From the NCBI RefSeq assembly GCF_001438845.1, contig NZ_JQCL01000054.1, positions 34,090 through 98,089 of the forward strand: DNA of 64,000 bases, given 5' to 3'. The notes under the pieces are model-generated. The model ran no database searches, was not told where the DNA came from, and worked only from the letters and a program-made list of their open reading frames with translations. Positions 56,230 to 63,662 of the stretch are shown here, in pieces. How positions within the stretch are numbered: position 1 is the stretch's first letter; every line of letters starts with the position of its first letter. Position numbers and translations under genes: made by a program. This DNA is from Lactiplantibacillus xiangfangensis (GTDB taxonomy: Bacteria > Bacillota > Bacilli > Lactobacillales > Lactobacillaceae).

Positions 56230-58029
56230 ATGAACATTTATCAAACTATGTATCGACCACTCAAACCAGCCGGCATTGACGATCGGCGTGCAAACATCGT
56301 TGGTGGCGGGATTGCTGGCTTAGCCACCGCAGTTTTTCTAATTGATGACGCCCAAATGCCCGCTCGCAACGTCACAATCTATGAAAAGAAACCAGTTGTC
56401 GGTGGCTCGATGGACGGCACGAAGCAAAATGCCGGCTACCTCTGCCGTGCTGAACGCGAACTTGAACCTTATATGGAGTGTTTATGGTATTTGTGCAGTA
56501 AGATTCCATCATTAGAAAATCCGGGTCGAACGGTACTCGATGACGTGGTTGACTTTAACCGTGATGAACCAATTCACAGTGAAGCGCGGGTCATCATTAA
56601 CCAAGGTGAAATCGACAGTCACTATCACGACTACAAATTGGAACCACGCTACGCTGAAGCGATGCGTCAAATCGTCAGCTCATCTGAGGAAGAACTCGCT
56701 AACAAGCGTCTCGATGACTTCTTCGACGAGGGCTTCTTCAAGACAAACTTCTGGACTTGTTTCCACAGTCAATTAGCATTCAAACATTACCACAGCGCCA
56801 TTGAATGCCGGCGTTACTGGCAACGATTTACTTTCATCACGCGTCACGAATATTTGGAAGGCTTCATTCATACTAAGTACAACGAATACGATGCCATTAT
56901 TTTGCCGATTGAACGCTGGTTAACCGACAAAGGAGTTACGTTCGTTAACAACTTCACGGTCACCGACTTACAACTAGATGATACCAACAACACCGTCAAT
57001 ACGATTATTGCCTCTCAGAACGGCATCAAGGCGAACGTTTCCGTTGCACCTCAAGACCTCGTCTTCGTCACGACAGGTTCAATCAGCGAAAACAGTACTT
57101 TTGGTGATAACCACACCGTCGCTGAAACCAACCGTGACACTACTGATATGGGGACGTTCACTATTTGGAAGAACCTTGCTAACAAGGATGCCAAGTTCGG
57201 CCATCCCGAAAAGTTCCTTGGTCAAATTGACAAAACCAAGTGGATCTCATTCTTCCCAACCGTTAAGGATTATCCTGAATTCTTCAAACGGATCGAAACA
57301 ATGTCTGGTAGCCCAGCCGGTACCGGTGGTTTGATGACATTTAAGGACTCAAATTGGGATCTTTCATTTGAAATTCACCATAAACCATTCTTCCCTTACC
57401 AAGCCAACGACGAGGAAGTTGGTTGGGGGTACGGCCTTTATGGTGAAAATACCGGGAACTACATTAAGAAACGGATGTGGGACTGTACCGGTAATGAAAT
57501 TATGACCGAACTGCTCTATCATTTAGGGATGTTAGACATCAAAGATGAAGTCTTAGCTCACACTTACATGTCAACGGCCATGATGCCATACTGTACCGCG
57601 CAATTTATGCCGCGTGAACTTGGCGATCGGCCAAACGTTATCCCTGATGGGTGCACCAACCTCGCCCTATTAGGTCAATTTGTTGAAATCGATGACGACG
57701 TGGTCTTCACCGTTGAAACCTCGGTACGGACCGGTTTAGAAGCCGTCTACGGATTGCTGCACTTCGACAAAGCCGTTATCGAAGTCAACCCATCACGCTA
57801 CGATGTACGCTACTTGTTAGAACGCGTTAAACGCTTTGCAGGTATTCATGGTGACGTGACGGCTGCGGATCTTCCAGCCCTCGATCCCGCTAAGCTCCCA
57901 GAACTACAAGCAGCGCTGTTGAAGATGATCAACGACGTTCCGCCGTTCTACCAGATGTACCTTGGTCGCGACCAAACGATTCCACAAAAAGCGGCCGTGT
58001 TGCATCCCCAAGCACCACGCAGTAAGTAA
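56230..58029 (+). CDS. ohyA: Oleate hydratase
   Basis: The product is 599 residues from the ATG at 56230 (AAGAAGG upstream). FAD motif VGGGIAGLATAVFLI (25-40), GGSMDG, a MECLWYLCSKIPSLENPG helix, SFGDNHTVAETNRDT region and a C-terminal MPRELGDRPNVIPDGCTNLALLGQFVE with the FAD pyrophosphate end. These match oleate hydratases of the staphylococcal type, which add water to the cis-9 double bond of fatty acids to give 10-hydroxystearate. The conserved glycine-rich loop is unusual here: RAEREL instead of RGGREM. The function is otherwise secure. Confidence 0.93.
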   Translation: MNIYQTMYRPLKPAGIDDRRANIVGGGIAGLATAVFLIDDAQMPARNVTIYEKKPVVGGSMDGTKQNAGYLCRAERELEPYMECLWYLCSKIPSLENPGRTVLDDVVDFNRDEPIHSEARVIINQGEIDSHYHDYKLEPRYAEAMRQIVSSSEEELANKRLDDFFDEGFFKTNFWTCFHSQLAFKHYHSAIECRRYWQRFTFITRHEYLEGFIHTKYNEYDAIILPIERWLTDKGVTFVNNFTVTDLQLDDTNNTVNTIIASQNGIKANVSVAPQDLVFVTTGSISENSTFGDNHTVAETNRDTTDMGTFTIWKNLANKDAKFGHPEKFLGQIDKTKWISFFPTVKDYPEFFKRIETMSGSPAGTGGLMTFKDSNWDLSFEIHHKPFFPYQANDEEVGWGYGLYGENTGNYIKKRMWDCTGNEIMTELLYHLGMLDIKDEVLAHTYMSTAMMPYCTAQFMPRELGDRPNVIPDGCTNLALLGQFVEIDDDVVFTVETSVRTGLEAVYGLLHFDKAVIEVNPSRYDVRYLLERVKRFAGIHGDVTAADLPALDPAKLPELQAALLKMINDVPPFYQMYLGRDQTIPQKAAVLHPQAPRSK

Positions 58030-58079
58030 TTGAATTAGTAACGCTTACAATCGTTTCCCCAAAATTATTAAAGCGTTAA

Positions 58080-58160
58080 TCAAAAAAGTCGGCCCCCATT
58101 GCGACCATTGATGACAGATTTACGTGTCATCAATGGTGCTGGCGGGTCGGCTTTTTGATT
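58080..58160. terminator. Long terminator after oleate hydratase
   Basis: ATCAAAAAAGTCGGCCC pairs with GGGTCGGCTTTTTGAT, and an inner stem CCATTGATGACA/TGTCATCAATGG extends it. T tract on the plus strand. Confidence 0.85.
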
Positions 58161-58189
58161 TTTAAAGGTTCAGCTGATTAGATTTAGAG

Positions 58190-58680
58190 ACTAACTAAAG
58201 ATTGAAAGTGCTAAAACTAGTTCAATCGTTGCCATAACACTGCTTATCATTAGAAGATTAACATTCTTCAGCGCTTCGCCGGCAGAATCAGTGGGCCATG
58301 GGGTCGGCTACAGACAGAGAACGGTGCCGACACCGCCCACTGGTTCTGCCAGCTATGCTAAGATTGTCTTAAAATAAATTGGTCAAGTTTGATAGCAATC
58401 TCAACATAACTGGAAGTTGCCTATGATAAATGTGACGCTAATCGGATAATCGGAGGTTACCACTGATTATCCGACAGTAAAAGCAATAGGAAGATATTTT
58501 TTAGCGCAGTCGGGTACCCTCGAGTGCTGTGTCAGCAAGATTAGCCGGTGGTTTATCCAACTAATCTTGCCGGGCATTTCAAAGACGTGGGCTGGCGACT
58601 TTGAAGTGAGGTTCCAGACCGTCCTTTGGCTGGGACCGTCCTCCATAGCACTCAAGGCTACCCGATGGAGCGGCTAATTT
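58190..58680. repeat. Composite structured intergenic repeat, copy R4
   Basis: It begins near GAAGATTAACATTCTTCAGCGC and has GGCAGAATCAGTGGGCCATGGGGTCGGCTACAG followed by the mate CCCACTGGTTCTGCC, as in R1 and R3. GGATAATCGGAGGTTACCACTGATTATCC is as in R2. An inverted second half (AGCGCAGTCGGGTACCCTCGAGTGCT ... AGCACTCAAGGCTACCCGATGGAGCGGCT) encloses a GGTCTGGAACCTCAC-type block. Tails on both sides resemble each other in opposite orientation (CTTTCAATCTTTAG). Looks rearranged. Confidence 0.6.
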
Positions 58681-58775
58681 TAGGAATAATAATTATTGCT
58701 GTTGCAACGTTGACAGCAATTTTGGGACTTTCAATCTTTAGGAGACTAATCAATAAAGACGTCACATCGGCTTAA
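58665..58775 (+). CDS. Possible small membrane peptide at the repeat border
   Basis: A 36-codon frame starting at ATG 58665, inside the last arm of the repeat, encodes MERL, then a hydrophobic stretch GIIIIAVATLTAILGLSIF, then a basic tail RRLINK. The shape (one membrane span, charged end) is that of small type I toxin or holin-like peptides. AAGG lies 8 nt upstream, a weak ribosome site. A decayed relative (VMATIELVLALSIFS) can be read on the minus strand at about 58190-58250. Expression and function are unproven. Confidence 0.3.
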   Translation: MERLILGIIIIAVATLTAILGLSIFRRLINKDVTSA

Positions 58776-58796
58776 CACGGAACGTTTTAACTAACT

Positions 58797-59375
58797 TTAG
58801 TCAGTTGTATCCTTCACATCATTAGTCACAAACAAAACCGCTAAACCTTGTTTAGTCGCTGAAAAAGCATCAAATTCCCCTTTTTGAAAACACCAGTTAA
58901 TTTCATAGCCTTCAAATAAGAAAACTGAATTACGATAAAGGGTCACGGCTGAAGCCGGATTGTTTATCAGCCCACTAGCCTGTGCCTGACTGATCAGCTC
59001 AGTGACATACTTGTTGATTGCTTCACTAAAATCAAAGGTATGTTGATTACTTTTTAAATTAGAAATATAGAGCTGACTGTACAGATCGGGGCCCAGCGTT
59101 TGAATCACTTGAATCGTCTGCTGAAAGAAATCATAGATGCGCTCAAGTGGATTTTGTGCGCCATTTTGACATCGTAATTGTGCTGGTAATTGTTCGACCA
59201 AGCCACGAAAATATCGACTAATCAACTGGTCCTTATTGCTGAAGTGATAATAAAAAGTCGGTTTAGTAATTCCACAAGCCTGGCAGATATCATTAACCGT
59301 CACCTGCTCAAATTGTTGGGCTTTAAATAAATCGATTGCCGTTATCATAATGCTGTTATCCGTTGCTTTTGTCAT
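58797..59375 (-). CDS. TetR-family transcriptional regulator
   Basis: The product is 192 residues. The helix-turn-helix is FEQVTVNDICQACGITKPTFYYHFSNKDQLISRYF. It is divergent from the FMN/FAD reductase gene, with a TTACCCGAGTAA element in the 125-nt gap, and probably represses it. Confidence 0.88.
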   Translation of the reverse strand: MTKATDNSIMITAIDLFKAQQFEQVTVNDICQACGITKPTFYYHFSNKDQLISRYFRGLVEQLPAQLRCQNGAQNPLERIYDFFQQTIQVIQTLGPDLYSQLYISNLKSNQHTFDFSEAINKYVTELISQAQASGLINNPASAVTLYRNSVFLFEGYEINWCFQKGEFDAFSATKQGLAVLFVTNDVKDTTD

Positions 59376-59411
59376 CTGCTGATTTCCTCCGTCATTATAT
59401 TGATTATAACA

Positions 59412-59440
59412 TTGGCCAAAAAGTCTTACCCGAGTAATAA
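59412..59440 (+). promoter_or_regulatory. Reductase promoter with TetR-operator-like element
   Basis: TTGGCC (59412-59417) and TAATAA (59435-59440) are 17 nt apart. Between them TTACCCGAGTAA (59426-59437) is a near palindrome (10 of 12). A second -10-like TATTAT lies at 59450-59455. Confidence 0.4.
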
Positions 59441-59500
59441 AAAATGTGCTATTATATTGTTAATTACTGAACATTCTTTTTTTGAAAGGAAGTTACTCTT

Positions 59501-61333
59501 ATGACTAAAAAATTCATTGGCGCTGTTCAAGGATTTCACGGCGTTATCACCGCTACCGTTACGGTTGATGATCATAACAAGTTAATCGACGTTACGACCG
59601 ACACACCAGCGGGTACCGTGGGCGCGTTAGGTATCCAACAAATGCAACAAAAAATGAAAGCGGTTAACAATGCGGATGTTGACGCCGTTTCTGGTGCATC
59701 CGTTAGTTCAAACAGCTTTAAAAATGCCGTTAAAAAGGCTTTAGCTGTTAGCTCAGGGCGTTTAACCGCGGAAGAAGCTACTGACCTCACAGTTGACGCC
59801 CCTGACCAGCTGGAAACGACCGATGCAACAACTGGCGCTTCCGCTAATCCAGAAGAAACGCCAAGCAATCCGTCTCCAGTCATCCCAGCTGTCGCTTATC
59901 AACCCGATTTAACCTTCGATGCCAGCTACGATGTCGTCGTTGTTGGTGCTGGTGGTGCCGGTTTGGCTGCCGCAGCCGAAGCTGCCCGGTCAGGACTTTC
60001 GGTCTATATTAGTGAAAAAAGCGGCATTCCTGGTGGGACAACTAACTATTCCGGTGGGGTGATTCAAGCGGCTGGAACAGCCTTGCAAAAAAAGAGTACG
60101 GACTATCCTGACGACACCCCTGCTAAGCACGCTAAATTATGGCTTCAAGCTGGGGAAAATACCGTTGATCCCGAACTCGTTAAGGATTTAGCAAATGGTG
60201 CTCCCAAGAATATTGACTGGTTGGCCGACCTTGGTATTCATTGGATTAGTGTCTACGGGCACTGTCAGATTCCATACGTTGATTCTGAAAACTTTGCCGA
60301 TCGAATTCACGTCTATGATAACGGCACGGGGACTGGCGGCGGTATGGGTGATGGTTTAGTTTTAACCCAAACCCTTCTAAAAGCCGCACTTAAAGCCGGC
60401 GCAACCATTCACTATGAGACGCCCGCCATCGCCTTAGTTCAAGACGCAACGGATCATACGGTGTACGGTGTGAAAGTTACCCATGATGGTCAGTCACAAC
60501 TCATTCGGGCAACTCGTGGTGTCATTTTAGCTACCGCAAGTATTGATCATAACCCAGCACTGGCTAAAGCCTACAGTCCACAACATTATAATGACTTGAT
60601 GTTTAATACCTGTCTATCCGCTAAAACTGATACTGGTGATGGCCTATTAATGGGATTATCGGCTGGTGCCGCTGTTAGTGGTATGGGCGGTACGATTGAC
60701 TTCTGTGGTAAGACCGGGAACGGAACGAGTAATCAAATTCCAACCATCCCGTTAGTGTTCGTCAACGGTGCTGGTCGCCGCTTCGTCTGTGAGGACGCGA
60801 CCTACGCTTATGAATATCGCGCCATTTTCCAACAAGAAAAACAATTAGGCAAACCGACCTACATGATTTTTGGTCAAAATTCCATTCACGAACCCGGTAG
60901 CGTTTGGACGGACGAGAGTTTAGCAAGCGATGTAAAGGACGGCGTTGTTAAACGCGCCGATAGTATTGAAGCACTCGCTAAGTTAATTGACGTTCCCGCT
61001 GCTAATTTAGAAGCAACCATCTCAACTTGGAATGAAAACGTTAGCCACGGAACGGACTTGGAATTTGGTCGGAAAACTGGCTTAAAGCCACTCCTGGCAC
61101 CATTTTATGCCTATCATAACCAAGCAACTAACTTGGGGGCACTGGGCGGCTTAACCATTAACGTTGATGGTCAAGTGCTGAATAACTTCAAACAACCAAT
61201 TACGGGACTCTATGCGGCCGGACTCAACGCCGGCGGTTGGATTGGCCCTTACTACCCTGGTTCAGGGACAGCTATCTCTGGCATCGTGCACCAAGGACGC
61301 AAGGCGGCTCAAGCATTAGTTAACTTGAAATAG
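59501..61333 (+). CDS. FMN-binding, FAD-dependent reductase (fumarate/urocanate reductase type)
   Basis: The product is 610 residues. The N-terminal FMN_bind domain (1-90) has the flavinylation-type motif DAVSGASVSS, where a Ser or Thr receives FMN from an ApbE-type transferase. A linker rich in Thr, Pro and Glu follows, then an FAD_binding_2 domain from about 145 (YDVVVVGAGGAGLAAAAEAA, VYISEKSGIPGGTTNYSGG). At the end GLYAAGLNAGGWIGPYYPGSGTAISG resembles the YPGxG element of ketosteroid dehydrogenases and urocanate reductases. It reduces an activated C=C bond; the acceptor is unknown. No signal peptide. A TetR gene is divergent. Confidence 0.9.
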   Translation: MTKKFIGAVQGFHGVITATVTVDDHNKLIDVTTDTPAGTVGALGIQQMQQKMKAVNNADVDAVSGASVSSNSFKNAVKKALAVSSGRLTAEEATDLTVDAPDQLETTDATTGASANPEETPSNPSPVIPAVAYQPDLTFDASYDVVVVGAGGAGLAAAAEAARSGLSVYISEKSGIPGGTTNYSGGVIQAAGTALQKKSTDYPDDTPAKHAKLWLQAGENTVDPELVKDLANGAPKNIDWLADLGIHWISVYGHCQIPYVDSENFADRIHVYDNGTGTGGGMGDGLVLTQTLLKAALKAGATIHYETPAIALVQDATDHTVYGVKVTHDGQSQLIRATRGVILATASIDHNPALAKAYSPQHYNDLMFNTCLSAKTDTGDGLLMGLSAGAAVSGMGGTIDFCGKTGNGTSNQIPTIPLVFVNGAGRRFVCEDATYAYEYRAIFQQEKQLGKPTYMIFGQNSIHEPGSVWTDESLASDVKDGVVKRADSIEALAKLIDVPAANLEATISTWNENVSHGTDLEFGRKTGLKPLLAPFYAYHNQATNLGALGGLTINVDGQVLNNFKQPITGLYAAGLNAGGWIGPYYPGSGTAISGIVHQGRKAAQALVNLK

Positions 61334-61404
61334 TTGTAAATAATTAAACGCTGAAGAATGGCAACCAATCTGGTTCTGTTCTTCAGCGTTTAATTATTTA
61401 CAAA
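61334..61404 (+). terminator. Terminator after the FMN/FAD reductase gene
   Basis: TTGTAAATAATTAAACGCTG... and its complement ...CAGCGTTTAATTATTTACAA form a stem of about 25 bp around a 20-nt loop. It begins directly at the stop codon. Confidence 0.8.
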
Positions 61405-61428
61405 TTTGACCACTTATTCAGTTTCTTA

Positions 61429-61505
61429 TGTGGATAACCGACTAGCCACAACAGTTGTCCACTTGTGGAAAACTAAAATAGACTATTCTCCTTCACTTAT
61501 CCCCA
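61429..61505. repeat. DnaA-box cluster, copy B
   Basis: It contains a perfect DnaA box TGTGGATAA (61429-61437), TTGTCCACT (61455-61463), TGTGGAAAA (61464-61472) and TTATCCCCA (61497-61505). The last two are 33 bp apart as in copy A, and both are followed by the same context (AACTAAAA and CAAA). Confidence 0.7.
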
Positions 61506-61539
61506 AATACGCTACATGATTGTGAACAAACTGATAATG

Positions 61540-61567
61540 TTGTTTTATTCATGCTGGCTAGTATAAT
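61540..61567 (+). promoter_or_regulatory. Promoter of the small-protein operon
   Basis: TTGTTT (61540-61545) and TATAAT (61562-61567) are 16 nt apart, 41 nt before the start codon of the 94-residue gene. Confidence 0.6.
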
Positions 61568-61608
61568 GCAGGTATGCAGTAAATCTTTATCTAAGAGGGA
61601 GACCGATC

Positions 61609-61893
61609 ATGACTGAGTATTTTCTTGTTAATCATCAAGATTATTTTGCAGCTGGATTTATTGTGAATAACGGCGGCGCGTACGTGGATACAACTACTGG
61701 GCTCAGCACAGCGGTGGCGGTTAAAATCGACGATAAAGCGAGTGCGAAAAGTGCGTTATACCAGCAAGTACTGACCCACCCCACCGCTGGTAGCGAGCGG
61801 ACCCAATTGACTGACCAAGAACAAGCTCAGTTGACCAAGAAACTCGATGAGAAGTTTAAGGTCATCAGTACTGAAAACTTAGAGAGTTGCTAA
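61609..61893 (+). CDS. Hypothetical protein, 94 residues
   Basis: It starts at ATG 61609 behind AGAGGGAG. The sequence YFLVNHQDYFAAGFIVNNGGAYVD is followed by a charged helix at 65-90 (QEQAQLTKKLDEKFKV); no membrane segment or known motif is recognised. It is co-transcribed with the Cys-rich peptide 24 nt downstream and ends in ESC. The function is unknown. Confidence 0.72.
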   Translation: MTEYFLVNHQDYFAAGFIVNNGGAYVDTTTGLSTAVAVKIDDKASAKSALYQQVLTHPTAGSERTQLTDQEQAQLTKKLDEKFKVISTENLESC

Positions 61894-61917
61894 TCAATTT
61901 AATTCGAGGCGATTACA

Positions 61918-62094
61918 ATGACTGAAAACGTTAAAAAGAACGAAACTAAAAAAGACGACAATCCGTTTTGTCACGCAGGGATGACTTGTGCCCCTGGCTG
62001 TGGCTGCGCGAGTTCGGATGGTATCTGCCTTTGCCCGATGATTTCAGAACGTAAATGTGCGTGTGACGGATTCTGTGGTGTCCCTAAGCACTAG
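61918..62094 (+). CDS. Cysteine-rich small peptide, metallothionein-like
   Basis: A 58-residue product starting at ATG 61918 with GAGG 11 nt upstream. It has a Lys/Glu-rich N-terminus, then nine cysteines in 36 residues, spaced C-x5-C-x3-C-x-C-x6-C-x-C-x7-C-x-C-x3-C, with three CxC units (CGC, CLC, CAC). This is the pattern of metallothioneins and other small thiol metal binders, but I do not recognise a named family. There is no signal peptide. It would be cytoplasmic and could bind zinc, copper or cadmium. Confidence 0.7.
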   Translation: MTENVKKNETKKDDNPFCHAGMTCAPGCGCASSDGICLCPMISERKCACDGFCGVPKH

Positions 62095-62119
62095 CGTAAT
62101 TCAAGTTAACAGACCACAG

Positions 62120-62170
62120 CAGGTCCAGTAAAGTCCCGGTCAATTGGGATTTCACTGGACCTGTTTTTTT
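62120..62170 (+). terminator. Terminator after the Cys-rich peptide gene
   Basis: CAGGTCCAGTAAAGTCCC pairs with GGGATTTCACTGGACCTG, followed by TTTTTTT. Confidence 0.85.
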
Positions 62171-62203
62171 AGCACTCACACCGTTCCTAACCTGATTAAA
62201 ATA

Positions 62204-62389
62204 TCATAGATCTTCCAGCCGTTTCATTAGGTCCTCATGTTGACCAAAGATTTCAATTGCAGTCTTTAAAACATCTGGTCGAACGGGTTCACCTTTTCGA
62301 AAAGTCGGCTCTTTATCGTCTGGTGATACAGCCATTTCACATTTTGCTTCGCACAAGCTTCTATTCTTGATAGACTTATCGTTTTTCAT
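62204..62389 (-). CDS. Hypothetical protein, 61 residues
   Basis: It starts at the ATG 62387-62389 (AAGGAGA upstream). It has a Lys-rich start, KNRSLCEAKCEMAVSPDD with two cysteines, then KGEPVRPDVLKTAIEIFGQHEDLMKRLEDL with a predicted C-terminal helix. No family is recognised. Confidence 0.6.
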   Translation of the reverse strand: MKNDKSIKNRSLCEAKCEMAVSPDDKEPTFRKGEPVRPDVLKTAIEIFGQHEDLMKRLEDL

Positions 62390-62577
62390 GGTTGCATTCT
62401 CCTTAACCTTTACTAGTATCAAATTTTTTACCAATCATACCAAACCTTCGCCAGTATAAACAGTAATCAACTGTTATCTAACCGCCTTGTTATAATCTTT
62501 CAAAAGCTATTTGAAATTTCAACATGCAGATGTTAAAAAGTTTAACTAACCTTCAAATCCAGATTAATATTTTTACT

Positions 62578-63201
62578 TTAATCGAGTTGATTTTCATATG
62601 AAATCTCATGACAATTTAGACACTGATAATAATATTTATCCTTTTTACTACTGTATAGTTTAGCTAAATACCCAGCATGGCATTTAGGACAACGACTTAG
62701 GTTCAATTCATCTAATGATTTGCGATACAGTACTTCAGCTGCCAAATTAGGATTTGCTGCCACAACTAGTTGGTAGATTGCCGTTCGATCATATAATTTA
62801 ATGCTCTGTCTTTTAGCATCTTCCATCGCTGGAGACGTGAAAACACCCGTTGTAACTATGATTCCTTGTTGACCATCTTTCAGGTTACTATGTAATCCAT
62901 TAACAACACTTTTATCTACTGCATGTGCCTTATCAAAATTCAAGCTATATGCTTTCGTTTGAATTGCCAGGTTTTTCTGTCCTTTAGTTGCGATTATATC
63001 AATATAATTATCGTTAAATCCATCCCGTATTGTAGTCGTATAACCTAACCAATCATACAGCTTAGCAATAGCTTTAGGAAAATCACCTGCTGATATCTCA
63101 TCTAGATGTAAAAACTTCTGCACATCTCCCTCCTCAATGTTTCCCCTCGTTGGATTTGAATTCTGATCAGTTTTAGTTTTAAAAATATTAAGCAATCCCA
63201 T
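62578..63201 (-). CDS. Mrr-like restriction endonuclease with C-terminal zinc finger
   Basis: The product is 207 residues from the ATG at 63199-63201 (AAGGAGGAG upstream). The central domain has the PD-(D/E)xK variant of Mrr: YIDIIATKGQKNLAIQTKAYS, where Asp and QxK form the catalytic centre, and GIIVTTGVFTSPAMEDA. The C-terminus CPKCHAGYLAKLYSSKKDKYYYQCLNC is a four-cysteine topoisomerase-type zinc ribbon. Such orphan Mrr nucleases cut modified DNA or are stress-induced. No methylase lies beside it. Flanking DNA is AT-rich. Confidence 0.82.
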   Translation of the reverse strand: MGLLNIFKTKTDQNSNPTRGNIEEGDVQKFLHLDEISAGDFPKAIAKLYDWLGYTTTIRDGFNDNYIDIIATKGQKNLAIQTKAYSLNFDKAHAVDKSVVNGLHSNLKDGQQGIIVTTGVFTSPAMEDAKRQSIKLYDRTAIYQLVVAANPNLAAEVLYRKSLDELNLSRCPKCHAGYLAKLYSSKKDKYYYQCLNCHEISYENQLD

Positions 63202-63411
63202 GTTTTTCTCCTCCTTAGTCAAGGCCTTATGGTAAAACTATTGTCATGATATAATATTACTTATAGTTTATAACTCAATTCTACCTTTTAAGTATTATAC
63301 TTTGAAGGGATATTATAAATAATAATTGAAGATTGATTACGTTGAAAAAAATCATAGCTAGTGTCCATGACTGAATGTCTAAGACTATTAATCGCATCTG
63401 CGTTAAGAACA

Positions 63412-63428
63412 AACACAACCGTTGTGTT
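63412..63428. promoter_or_regulatory. Small palindrome in AT-rich gap
   Basis: AACACAAC (63412-63419) and GTTGTGTT (63421-63428) are perfect arms around one base. It lies between the divergent Mrr-like and secreted-protein genes; a regulator site is possible. The rest of 63202-63662 is AT-rich with no gene seen. Confidence 0.35.
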
Positions 63429-63662
63429 ATGGTTTAACAATGATTTATCGAAAAAGGGAACACGCATGGATTTCTAAAAAATTATCAAAATAAGCGTTTA
63501 GACAAAAAATATTCGTCTCCAAATAACAAAATTCTCACATCAAATAGTGTAGTTCAAACTTGTGACTTCATTAATCAAAATAAAGCTGTAAAAATCAATT
63601 AACTGAAATAATATGCAATGAGAAATTAAAGGAAATTATTATTTATTGGAGGAGCGTTATAC

